Below, one piece after another: positions 24,982 to 36,059 of a stretch of 64,000 nt of DNA. Each line of letters opens with the position of its first letter. Position 1 is the first letter of the stretch. Below the pieces are notes generated by a model, which saw nothing but the letters and a program-made list of their open reading frames with translations, was not told the DNA's origin and ran no database searches. This DNA comes from Stichopus chloronotus (Eukaryota > Echinodermata > Holothuroidea > Aspidochirotida > Stichopodidae), in contig CM037848.1 in NCBI GenBank assembly GCA_021234535.1, positions 12,257,944 through 12,321,943 of the forward strand. Direction: 5' to 3'. A program made the position numbers and the translations under genes.

Positions 24982-27861
24982 TTAAAAGAGCGGAACCGTT
25001 TGTTTTCCACAAGATACTTTCCTCCAGTGTTCCATATCAACAGTTTCTGGTTTCCAGGTTTGACTAATCGGATTCCGTCGATCAAAATCCCTGAGTTTGT
25101 AGAGGATATTACACAGCAACCATTTGTATTTAAAACTGACTCGAAAACTGTCGATGGATCCGTGTCGTTTCCAAGCAAAATACTCGTTATACGCCGAATC
25201 ATTCTTATCGAGATAATGTATATACTGAACCAAAGCAGACATATTCGGAAAATCGTCCAAATGGATAAAAGAATGTGGAGGAGCGACCCTCTCATAATCT
25301 TCTCTAGGAGCACCGTAAACGATGGGCACAGCTTGGTGTGAAAAGGAATTTCTCCAAAACTTTTCTGTTATGTAATCCTTACATTGGGTATTTTCTAAGG
25401 CAAGATAAAATTTGTAAGAGCTAAGGATAACGTCACATCTTTCGTCTCGAGGACATCTCAATCTACCACATTCTCCATATGTATTGACAGGTATCTTGCC
25501 ATTCAGTCTCTCAACAAAGGCTTTCCTTCCCCAAGTTGTGACTCCACAATTAGATGCCATCCAAGCTAATAGTTTAGTTTTGTTTTCTGCCCAGTTTCTG
25601 TCAAAGTCTTCCCGTATGTCGGGAGCTCCGATAACATATCGTCCATAAGGAAATACAATGTTTGCATCTCTTTGAAATGTCATGGTCCAATTAAAACGCA
25701 AACCTCGCTCCGGAGAAGACCATTTTTTGGAATGGATTGCAGATTCAAAACTGAAGTAAATCAATATCTGACGGGGTGGTCTGATAGATCTGGAAAAAAA
25801 TCAGAATAAAACAGATCCTATAATGGTAACTTATAGTTTAAATCTTTTCCTTTAACAGGTCTGTTATAAAGAGGAGGTCTCTTACCAGTTCGATAAAAAT
25901 TTAAACCGCTATTGTTTGAAACTTTGCGTGTTCTATTTTGATGCTAAAGTTTCTTAACCCAGTCTTTATTTCACAACGGCCCATTGCAGAATGGCAAATC
26001 TATGATAACAGTAACAAACTAACAAGGTACAGAGGTTTCGCAGTGACAAAGCGTTGCCTGTAGGACTATAGGACGCAACTATCCTTCTGACTAGTTGGAA
26101 AACAGAGCAATTGCACAAACGCATAACGCACGGTGATGTACTTGCTTTTCGAGTTTTCTGGTTGTTTTCCATCCAATAAGGTGACGTAACAATATGAATG
26201 ACGTCATGTGGAAAACTAAACTTGTATTTTTTCACAATTATTTCTTTATCATCTCAACTGCTTAAACAGAAGAAATACAATACTTTCAACACTGTGTCCA
26301 TTATTCCCACATCATTTTTAGCTCATTCCACAATAAACTCCAGCACGGTTCTCATTGGTTTCAAATTTCAAGGTTCAGTTTCAAAGACCTAGTTTGCTTT
26401 ATTTGGTTACATGATATTTTGTTAACATTAGTCGATTAAACTGGACCTCTCTCTTGACCGGAGTATTCTACAGCATCACTTTATTGACTTATGAGGAAGC
26501 TATTGATGTGCGGTGAAAGAAAAAAGTACGCTCTTTCATTTACAAACATCTTAACATCTTTAAACATGAACATTCTTTACTTCAAAGTTTGTTTAACATA
26601 CATTCAAGGTACAAATTTAGAAAGAGGAAAAAAGGACCAAATAACGAGTGAGACAAAGAAAAGCAACATCAACGTTTTCTTACAATGTGTCTCCGAAACT
26701 GATCTGAATGAGCACTGGGCACTTTCGTTACTTAGCTATTTGAGACAAAATTACACATGATCACTTCAATTTCTCCAAAAATCCAAAGTCCATTACATCT
26801 GCGCAATTATAATTTTTGAAGAAAAAGTTTAAATCAATATCTGAGTATTTCGTATGACTGATTTTATGTTATATATCACCGAGATATATATGCAAGACTG
26901 AATCGAATGAAGATGAATTGTATTCTGGCAAGCTAGGTGCGGCCATTTGTGGCTGCAGAATATCATGTTTTGGAGGCGCTATTCTTGTTTAGTCATAAGT
27001 TGTTGGTTGTCAGGTTGGGACGAAGGGTCAGCACGAAGTTATTTATCATTACCCAGTTATTGAAACTCGCTCAACGCAAAAGTTAAAGCCTCACTGCACA
27101 GCATTCATTAAAATATGTTCAAAGCGTTATTACTACAGTTTTACAGTGAGTGTGCAGCCCTTCATCAGTGAGTTGAATTAGAACGGGAATAGGTCCAAGA
27201 CAGTCTTTCGTTTACAGGATTTTTCCAACACCGTTAGTGAATGTCAGAGGCAGGAAATACTTACCAAGAACATTGAAAACATCAATATTCTGTTAACAAA
27301 GTCATTGCAAGAAACAGACTATAACACAATAATCTTCAAACATTTTTACACATGTTATAGAACACTACATCCCGATAGAAATGTCTACAATAACAACTTC
27401 TGTGGCTGAATAATTTACCTTTGCAAGTCCTGCATTGTCCATTGTCCTTTGTGATAGAGTATCACCGCATCCACGTTCTTCAGTTTAGAATAATCCATAC
27501 TGTAGTAACAGAGAATGGAACAATTTTCTGCCGGACAGAAATGTTCGCCAATCGTGCCATAATTTAATGGCCTCCCCATTATCTGAACTCGTTTGATACA
27601 AGGGGTGTTGTTTCCTCCTGCGTCTTTTGAATCATTCAGTTGGCCGTCTTGAATATATTCAGATGACGAGTGTGCACGATTCACTTGTTCGGCCTGATTT
27701 TCTTCTAATGTCACAGTGATCCTTTTCATTGGCAATAATATCTCTAGCGGAGCTTCCTCTGTTCTATATACGATAATTACCTCCAAAATTACGGCAAAGA
27801 GTAAAGTTGTTGCCAATTTTATAACGGGGTGGCGAAATGACGCTATGACGTCTGAGGTCAT
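24982..27861 (-). CDS. Locus C: alpha-1,3-fucosyltransferase, complete
   Basis: A Golgi type II GT10 enzyme, predicted to move fucose from GDP-fucose to a GlcNAc-containing or other glycan acceptor. Exons are complement(join(24982..25789, 27419..27861)), 416 residues. The donor is AG|GTAAAT and the acceptor TTTTTTCCAG. The phase-2 join gives QRSIRPPRQILIYFSFES, the family's conserved linker into the catalytic core. The layout is: tail 1-13, anchor about 14-32 with a Glu at 27, stem about 33-83, N-terminal domain with HFCPAENCS (107-115) and DAVILYH (131-137). Exon 2 follows with FNWTMTFQRD (180-189), FPYG (194-197), SNC (227-229), KFYLALEN (274-281), KDYITEKF (285-292) and VPIVYG (302-307). 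Sequons include N181, N217 and N-D-S in the C-terminal part. I chose the ATG at 27861 because the longer upstream frame opens without an ATG. All key motifs are intact. Confidence 0.92.
26182..26206. promoter_or_regulatory. Paired CRE-like sites in the locus C intron
   Basis: TGACGTAA (26182-26189) and the full palindrome TGACGTCA (26199-26206) lie 9 bases apart inside the intron. The full site recurs at the same place in D (32326-32333), E (40069-40076), F (46852-46859) and H (60984-60991). In G it is TGAAGTCA (54143-54150). Because the units are recent duplicates, conservation is weak evidence. CREB/ATF control is a guess. Confidence 0.3.
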
Positions 27862-28131
27862 TCTTGCAACCACTTTATAACTTGACCAGCAAAAAAGTTT
27901 AAGTAGAGTATACAATTGTTGAACTTCGTGCAATACGTTTTGGCGTTCATCATTTGTTTTATGACACGATAGTACAAAGAAAGGACAAGACGACCATTTC
28001 AATCATGATGATACACAACATTTCTTCAGTAGCCACATGCTGGTGATGATGATTACATTGGTTATAAACAGTAATAATCACAGTCACTTCACGGCAGTTT
28101 ATCGATATACATTGAAATATATTTTTCTTAC

Positions 28132-28196
28132 GTCGCAGTACCAACGTCCTCCATTTGTCCAATTTACAAAGCACCGTTTATCCCAATGAAGAGTGG
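28132..28196 (-). pseudogene. Exon-like fragment (piece c) of a second gene
   Basis: On the minus strand this reads ATLHWDKRCFVNWTNGGRW then YCD and ends at a strong donor, GAC|GTAAGA. The spacing R-C, N-G-G-x-W recalls the hormone-receptor (HRM) domain of secretin-type receptors. In unit D the next exon-like piece (34012-34227) would add Y-S-K-C in the expected position. In C that next piece is truncated. Frame upstream is closed by a TGA, and the acceptor is weak. The same piece in E has Cys to Trp, and in D and F it is shifted by one base before the donor. Confidence 0.3.
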
Positions 28197-28826
28197 CACT
28201 CCCTCAGAAATTTGTGATTTGTGGCGTAAACTTCCCAGTTGCTGGTAAATGTTTACGAAAAGCAAAAAAAAAACAATTTGTAGGTCATCACAGAGAGTAA
28301 ATTCCACGGATTCGCCAACAATCAAAGCAAAGGCTCTCCCAGAAAAATCATTCAAACTCAGGAATTTTTACCGTCTGCTAACGTTTGCCAAGGTAAATAG
28401 CTGTAACAGCTATTTCTAAATCAGTGACTGTCTTTCTCCTTTTTCACACAAGCAAGTAAAAATCAGTCTGTTGGCTTTATTTCAATATCCTTCTTTGTGT
28501 GTTGGTTTTTCTGTCTCATAGATTTTTTAAAGAATACTAAAAGCCAACGCAAAAAGAACACTTAATGTTTGTAGCAAATCATGCATATCGTGTAGGTGTT
28601 ATGAAAACACACACAAAACACGGGAGACATTTCACGTTCGCCTAGCCTTAAACTAAAGTGAATAGACATCAGAAGGTAAACGAATAGACTGAACAGCCTG
28701 TACTGAATACTGTGGGATAGTACTGTAGGTGTCTATTACAATCAGTTCAATGTTGACTAATTCATGAAGTATATTCCGGAAAAAACATTCACAGTACCTA
28801 TCCAAAGCTTGGTTGAGACATTTCTG

Positions 28827-28856
28827 ATATAGCGTAGCGATAAGACTACGCTATAT
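28827..28856. other. Perfect 11-bp inverted repeat in the upstream module
   Basis: ATATAGCGTAG and CTACGCTATAT flank an 8-base loop. The same hairpin is at 42698-42727 (E) and 56883-56912 (G). H has one mismatch (63727-63756), and D and F have lost the left arm. It could be a small mobile-element end, a transcribed hairpin or chance. Confidence 0.5.
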
Positions 28857-29399
28857 TTACTAACACGAAATTCTCATGAAGAAATACAAGTTTTAGAATG
28901 CTTTGGCGTACGCAAACGATATTGGTTTCTCTGAGTTTTTCTCTTCTGCTGGTGAGTTATCTTACACACCTGACACGAAATTGATATCTCGTTGACACCT
29001 CAATATGTGTTAACCTTAGTAAATGTATGTACCAATGTGACCAAGGAATTACTCCTACAAAAATATTCATAAACTCAATATACACGATTCCTCTTGCGCA
29101 CTTTCCATGGACTTCAATCCTGGGGCTACATCCTCCAGCATTTCAATGAGTGGGGGACAAAATATCTAATGTTCACCCTCCTCCACATTTCAACATGCTG
29201 TTGGTCGAATACTTGAATGAATTGTGGATAATACACTTACTTGTTTTTTGTTACATATTCTTCCAAAGACATGAACATTTGGCTCTCCCTGGCTTCTTTA
29301 CCGTCAACTGCAAATCGTTTTTGACGATTCCCCCACAAAAGGATTCGTATTAGTATACAGAATCACTAGATGACGGTTGTTGCTTATATTTTTGTTAAG

Positions 29400-31081
29400 G
29401 TGATCCTTGGCGTACCATCAGTTTGGACCAGAGGGGTCGCGTTGGCCAATTCCAACTAAAAGTACACCTACAGGCATTGCTCATACACACCTGAAAGAAA
29501 TGCAAACCTATGGATTCCCCCCTCCCCCGCCCCTCCTATCATTTGCAGAGCAACTTATTTACTTTGTCTTTGTATTAAAAAAAAACAGCAATGATTATAA
29601 ATGATGATACAGGTTGCACCAGATTGAATTTGAGGGTACTTTAATATTAACAAAATTATTTCAAAAATTAGAACATCATACATGCCTTTTCACAACTCTC
29701 TCTGTTACCACCTATGCATGATGCATTTACTGCAAAGCATACGGCGGTCTACATTCCCAAAAGTAATAACAAACACGAAGGCCAGGTTCTAGCAAAAACA
29801 AATGAAACAACATTGTCGAAAATTGTCGAATTGCCCCAAACTATCAAACTATGAGTTGATAATTTTCATAATTATTTGGGTTGGGTGGTCTCAATCTCGC
29901 TTTTCTCTTCTTTCGTAATTACGTTTGAAAGACATACTAAACAATTGGAAGGAGGCAGATCAGCCACCCTTCCCCCTCCTCCCCCTCCCCCGTTTCCAAA
30001 CTCAGTACTTAATGCATTTTGCTTCGAAGTTAGATCTTTATTTAGAAGTGCACGACGTAGATTAGGGCCTCAGGAAAGTTGCTACTTTGTCGTTTTTAAG
30101 CACAACGCGAAAATGTAATGCTTAACCACGTTGTGAATATGCTATCTAGTGCCTCCTTTTGTGCTGTCACGGCCACTGAGTCTGCAGCCCTTCGACAGAA
30201 CTAAAAGTGTAGCCGTCTTCTTTCACGTCGAGGACCTTAGTGTACTATGAGATTAGCTGTCATACATGTTCCATTCTGATCTTCCCTCCCTCTTCCCCTC
30301 GGCCCCTTCCCAACTCACTTCGTGAAAACTTTTTTTTTCTTTTTTTTTAACCGGTAAGGTAGAGATAAAAAACGGGCTTTTTAATGGCCGATTGAAGTAA
30401 GTGATATCCTTTCCAAAACTTAACTTAAACATTCTGTATATGCCATTTTCTTCAGTCAAAAGTCTCTTAATCATCAGTGTCGCGGCTACCATGGTGGTCG
30501 GGGGTTTTTTTTGTCGCTTTCCCGATCATATTTTGGCACCTCCAAATGTGCCCCAAGCCATCAAAAGTGCGGTCGGTAGTCCCTTGTCGAGGCAGATTTG
30601 ACCATTCAAATCTATCAGTTGGTCTAATCTCCGTCCCCCCCCCCCCCCTCCTCGCCCACAATTCAACACGAATCACTTTCTTTCACACCGAATATATATG
30701 GCTACTCTAAAATAGTCCAAGCTTACCATGTGTATTCACGACAAGCCGTCCTACACAGTGATGTTAATTAGTCCATGCCCCAGCTGTAACCGCTCGTTGA
30801 TTTACTATTTACGAATGAAATGGCCCATTGAGGAGCTGGAGAACTATGTGTTTTCACTAGGCTTGTTCGTAATAAAAAAAAATAGTAATTCGTTATTGCG
30901 AATTCACAATTAGATATTCCTGATTACGAAAGTGAAAACACGTGCTTTGCAAGGTCTCTGTTGGGCCACCGTAATTCATGAGCTGCACTGCTATGGTAAA
31001 CACTCATTGTGGGTGAATAATTTTATTTCCTTCGTGTGGGTAGAGGTTGAGCGAAGCGGACGGATAGGGGTTAAGAGTCAT
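29400..31081. repeat. Class I intergenic module, C-D
   Basis: Spacer between loci C and D. It has poly-C and T runs near 29.98 kb, 30.33 kb and 30.64 kb. Short plus-strand frames here are shared with D and F but show no domain. I call it class I by its GTTGTGAATATGCTATCTAG and TTGCAAGGTCTCTGTTGG variants, shared with 36.06-37.74 kb and 50.15-51.83 kb. Confidence 0.55.
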
Positions 31082-31110
31082 CTTGCAAGTTGCTTTGATC
31101 ATGTCCCTGC

Positions 31111-33910
31111 TTAAAAGAGCGGAACTGTTTGTTTTTCACAAGATACTTTCCTCCAGTGTTCCATATCAACAGTTTCTGGTTTCCAGGTTTGACTAATCGG
31201 ATTCCGTCGATCAAAATCCCTGAGTTTGTAGAGGATATTATACAGCAACCATTTGTATTTAAAACTGACTTGAAAACTGTCGATGGATCCGTGTCGTTTC
31301 CAAGCAAAATACTGGTTATACGCCGAATCATTCTTATCGAGATAATGTATATACTGAACCAGCGCAGACATATTCGGAAAATCGTCCAAATGGATAAAAG
31401 AATGTGGAGGAGCGACCCTCTCATAATCTTCTCGAGGAGCACCGTAAACGATGGGCACAGCTTGGTGTGAAAAGGAATTTTCCCAAAACTTTTCTGTTAT
31501 GTAACACTTACATTGGGTATTTTCTAAGGCAAGATAAAATTTGTAAGAGCTAAGGATAACGTCACATCTTTCGTCTCGAGGACATCTTAATCTACTGCAT
31601 CCTCCGTATGTATCGACGGGTATCTTGTTATTCAGTCTTTCAACAAATGTTCTTCTCCCCCAAGTTGTGTCTTCACAATTAGATGCCATCCAAGCTAATA
31701 GTTTAGTTTTGTTTTCTGCCCAGTTTCTGTCAAAGTCTTCCCGTATGTCGGGAGCTCCGATAACATATCGTCCATAAGGAAATACAATGTTTGCATCTCT
31801 TTGAAATGTCATGGTCCAATTAAAACCCAAACCTCGTTTCGAAGAAGACCACTTTTGGGAATGGATTGCAGATGTAAAACTGAAGTAAATCAATATTTGA
31901 CGGGGTGGTCTGATAGATCTGAAAAAAAAATCAGAATAAAACAGATCCTAGAATGGTAACTTATAATTTAAATCTTTTCCTTTCACATGTCTGTTATAAA
32001 GAGGAGGTCTCTTGCTAGTTCGATAAAAATTTAAACGACTATTGTTTAAACTTTGCGTGTTCTATTTTGATGCTAAAGTTTCTTAACCCAGTCTTTATTT
32101 CACAACGGCCCATTGCAGAATGGCAAATCTATGATAACACTTACAATTTAACTAAGTACAGAGGTTTTGCAGTAACAACGCGTTGCCCATAGAAAACGCA
32201 GCTATCCGTCTGACTAGATGGAAAACAGAGCAACTGCTCAAACGCATAACGCACGGTGATGTATATACTTACTTTTTGAGTTTTCTGTTTGTTTTCCATC
32301 CAATATGGTGACGTAACAATATGAATGACGTCATGTGCAAAACTTCTATACTTTAATTTTTTCATAATTATTTCTTTATCATCTCAACTGTCTAAACAGA
32401 AGAGATTCAATACTTTCAACACTGTGTCCATTATGTCCGTATCATTTTTAGCTCATGCCACAATAATCTCCAGCACATTCTTCATTGGTGTCAAATTTCA
32501 AAGTTCAATTTTAAAGACCTTTGCGGTAGTTTGTTACGTGACATTTTGTTAACATTAGTCGGTCGAGACAACTGAACATCTCTCTTGACCGGAGTAGTCT
32601 AAAACAGTCATTCTTTACTTCAAAGTTTGCATTACATGCATTCAAGTTACAAATTTTAAAGAGGTCAAAAAAAAAAAGATAACGAGTGAGTCAAAGAAAA
32701 GCAACATCAAAATTTTTTACAATGTGTCTCCGAAATTGATCTGAATGAGCACTGGGCACTTTCGTTACTTAGCTATTTGAAACAAAGTTACATGTGATTA
32801 ACTTCACTTTCTCCAAATTTCCAAAGTGCATTATATCCGCGCAATTACAATTTTTGAAGAAAAAGTTAAATCGATATCTGAGTATTTCGTATGACCGATT
32901 TTATGTTATATATCACCGAGGTGTGACAGGGGGATATGCTTAAAAAGAAGACTGAATCGAATGAAGATGAATTGAATTCTGGTAAGTTAGGTGCAATAAT
33001 CGCATTTGTGAATGCAGAATATCATGTTTTGGAGAAGCTATTCTTATTTAGCCATGAGATGTTGGTTGTCAGGATGTGACGAATGGTTATTTATCATTAC
33101 CCAAAGTTATTGAAACTCGTTCAAAGTTAAATCCTCATTGCACAGCATTTATTAAATAAGTTCAAAGCGGTATTACCACAGTATTACAGTGAGTGTGCAG
33201 TCGTTCATCAGTGAGTTAAATCACAACGGTCCTTACAGGGAATAGGTCCAAGGCAGTCCTTAATTTACAGGATTTTTCCAAAACCGCAAGTGAATATGCC
33301 ATAGTTAGGGAAATACTTGCCACGAAAACATCAATATTCCGTAAACAAAGCCATGGCAAGAAACAGACTGTAACACAATAGGCTATAAACATTTTTACAC
33401 ATGTTATAGGACACTACATCCCGATAGAAATGTCTACAATAACAACTTCTGTGACTGAATCTTTTACCTTTGCAAGTCCTGCAACGTCCACTCTCCTTTG
33501 TGATAGAGTATCACCGCATCCACGTTCTTCAGTTTAGAATAATCCATACTGTAGTAACAGAGAATGGAACAATTTTCTGCCGGACAGAAATGTTCGCCAA
33601 TCGTGCCGTAATCTAAAGGCATACCCATGATCTGAACTCGTTTGATACAAGGGGTGTTGTTTCCTCCTGCGTCTTGTGAATCATTCAGTTGGACGTCTTG
33701 AATATATTCAGATGACGAGTGTGCACGATTTACTTCTTCGGCCTGATTTTCTTTTAATGTCATAGTGATCCTATTCCTTTGCAATAATGTCTCTAGCGGA
33801 GCTTCCTCGGTTCTATATACGATGATTACCTCCAAAATTACGGCTGAGACTAAAGCTGTTGTCAACTTTAAAACTGGGCGACGAAATGACGCTTTGACGT
33901 CTGAGCTCAT
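31111..33910 (-). CDS. Locus D: fucosyltransferase with altered DYxTEK motif
   Basis: A complete GT10 reading frame: complement(join(31111..31918, 33468..33910)), 416 residues, ATG at 33910 (a GTG 12 bases upstream is not a start). The intron is 1549 bp, with donor AG|GTAAAA and acceptor TTTTTTTTCAG. Anchor, stem and N-terminal domain are as in C, with EHFCPAENCS and DAVILYHKGEW. Exon 2 has FNWTMTFQRD, FPYG, NWAENKTK and FYLALENTQC. The next residues are KCYITEKFWEN, so the Asp of the conserved DYxTEK element (residue 286) is Cys, through a GAT to TGT codon change, and the following Arg is Glu. The Asp is near-invariant in GT10 donor-site motifs, so the protein may be inactive or altered in specificity. 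An AATAAA on the minus strand at 31022-31027, about 85 bases past the stop, is a possible polyadenylation signal. Confidence 0.9.
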
Positions 33911-34011
33911 TATGGCAACCACTCAATCACCTTACCAGAGTAAAAGTTTAAGTTGAGTATACAATTGTTGAACTTGGTGTTATACGTTTTTGGCGTTTTT
34001 CCTGTTTTTCA

Positions 34012-34227
34012 TTATATGTTTTGTGACACGATAGTACAAAGAAAGGCCACGACGATCAGGCCAATCATCATGATAAACAACATTTCTTCAGTAGCCCCAT
34101 GATGATGATGATGTGATGATGATGATGATGAATGATGATGATGACGATGATGGTGAGGATGATGACCGAGAATATCCAAACATTTGGAATAGTCACGGCT
34201 AGCAAAGTTCAAATCTGCTTCATTCAC
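34012..34227 (-). pseudogene. Exon-like piece d with a C-terminal membrane segment
   Basis: After an AATAG acceptor-like site the minus strand is open for 71 codons: VNEADLNFASRDYSKCLDIL, then a His/Ser-rich stretch made by the GAT microsatellite, then ATEEMLFIMMIG and a hydrophobic segment ending TIVSQNI and a stop. It looks like the last exon of a single-pass membrane protein or a cut-off receptor. The membrane segment survives in C and H (MLCIIMIE...). The 5' half is missing from C, E, G and H, and F is frameshifted inside it. Confidence 0.3.
34099..34168. repeat. GAT trinucleotide microsatellite, unit D
   Basis: Imperfect (GAT)n with interruptions. The same position has only 4-5 repeats in C, E, G and H and about 140 bases in F, so expansion is specific to the D/F lineage. 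Confidence 0.9.
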
Positions 34228-36059
34228 CTATTGCTTTATATTAGTTATAAACAATAACAATCATAGTTACTTCACGGCAGTTTATCGATATATATTGAAA
34301 TATATTTTTCTTACGTAGCGTACCAACGTCCTTCATTTGTCCAATTTACAAAGCACCGTTTATCCCAATGAAGAGTGGCACTACCTCAGAAATTTGTGAT
34401 TGGTGACGTGAACTTCCCAGATGCTGGTAAATATTTAAAAAAAAAAGAAGCAATTTGCAGGTAACCCCACATAGTGAAGTCCACGGATTCGCAAACAATC
34501 AAAGCAAAGACTCTCCCAGAAAAATCATTCAAACTCAGGAATTTCAACCGTCTGCTAACATTTGCCAAGGTGCATAGCTCTAACAGCTATTTCTAAATCA
34601 GTTACTATCTTTCTCCTTTTTCACACAAGCAAGTAGAAATTAAACTGCTGGCTTTCTTCAATATCCTTCTTTGTGTGTTGGTTTTTATGTCTCACAAATT
34701 TTTAAAAGAATACTAGAAACCAACGTAAAACGAACAATTAATGATTGTAGCAAGTGATGCATATCGTGTACGGTGTTATGAAAACACACACAAAACACAG
34801 GAGACATTCCACGTAAGTCTAGCCTTAAACTTAAGTAAATAGACATCAGAAGGAAAACGAATAGACTGAACAGCCTGTACTGAATACTGTAGGATAGTGC
34901 CGTAGGTGTCTATTACAATCAGTTCAATGTTGACTAATACAGGAAGTGTATACCGGAAAAACATTCACATTGACAGTACCTACCCAAAGCTTGCTAAAGA
35001 TATTTCAGATATTTATAATATTACGCTATATTCACTAACACAAAATTCTCATACAGAAATATAAGTTTTAGAACGCTTTGGAGTACGCAAACGATATCCA
35101 TCTCTCTGGGTATTTTTCCTCTTCTGCTGGTGAGTTACCTTACACACCTGACATGAAATTGATATCACGTTGTCACCTCAATACGCGCAAACCTCAGTAA
35201 ATGTATGTACCAATGTGAACGAGGACTTACTTCTGCAGAAATATTCTTAAACTCAATATACACGATTCCTCTTGCGCACTTGGGATGAGAGTCAATCCTG
35301 GGGGTACCGAAGGAACACGTCCTCCACATTTCGATGGGTGGAGGACAAAATATCAAATGTTCAACCCCCCCCCCTCTCCCTCCCTTTCACCAAAGTTGTG
35401 ACTCCCTATCTGAACGGAAGTGGGGAACATTGTAAGAAATGCCGCACCACACTTTTGGTGAGTATCTGATGTAGGTGATAGGCTTATAAATGCGCATAAG
35501 GTGACTCTGCGAGACGAATCTAGATGTTCATATTCCAATGTTTAGACTCATCTAAACAGAAAACAAAATGCCCACATTTTAAGCACCCTTCTCGCTCAGT
35601 GTTTTGTATACTGAATTGTGTTAATGTACAATCGATTGACTGACTTACCTTGCCGGTCCAGACTATTAAGTGAAAATTGGGATACATCCGTTGATTGTCG
35701 ACTTGTTTCTTTTGAAGCCGATAGAAATTAAAGGCATATCTGTGGACCATTGACATTACATTTCGGATTTCGGAATTTTTAGCCAAGGCAAAATTCAGAG
35801 AAAAAAAACAAGCAGCAATAAAAAGATCGTGACACGTTCCCCTCCGGATACAGCAACAAAATTACAACTTAGCCGAAAAGAGAGAAGTGAAATCAAAATT
35901 ATGTCGTTGGTCGAATTCTTGAATGAATATTGGATAGACATTTATTTCTTTTATATTACAATTTCTTCCAACGATATGAACATTTTGGCTTTCCTTGGCT
36001 TCTTTACCATCAACTGCAAATCGTTTTTGACGATTCCCCCACAAAAGGATTCGTATTAG

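Larger units (their letters stand above)
27862..29399 (-). repeat. Upstream module of unit C
   Basis: Non-coding flank shared by all units, 5' of the fucosyltransferase start. It should contain the promoter and any 5' UTR exon. It includes a short GAT run near 28.04 kb, an exon-like piece at 28132-28196 and a hairpin at 28827-28856. Compared with D-G it lacks the segment holding the other two exon-like pieces, with a junction near 29.19 kb. Confidence 0.6.
33911..36059 (-). repeat. Upstream module of unit D
   Basis: 5' flank of locus D with the expected promoter. It holds a GAT microsatellite, the exon-like pieces d (34012-34227), c (about 34313-34376), b (35231-35409) and a (35649-35786), and C-rich runs near 35.37 kb. 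The left hairpin arm seen in C, E and G is lost. Confidence 0.55.

Noticed and set aside
24903..25313. Minus-strand frame overlapping exon 2 in another phase
   Set aside because: Shadow frame; the GT10 motifs are all in the main frame.
25000..25341. Plus-strand 113-codon frame opposite exon 2, repeated in all units
   Set aside because: Antisense shadow of the fucosyltransferase exon 2.
27862..28002. Longer N-terminus for locus C
   Set aside because: The in-frame extension opens without an ATG, and the other copies support the start at MTSDV.
29407..29604. Plus-strand frame beginning AYHQFGPEGS, repeated in D, E and F spacers
   Set aside because: No ATG start, C-terminus differs in every unit, and it crosses homopolymers; conservation is explained by duplication.
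35829..36059. 76-codon plus-strand frame identical at 49920-50150
   Set aside because: Identity follows from recent duplication of the unit. It opens without a clear start, changes frame in the other units and has no recognisable domain.
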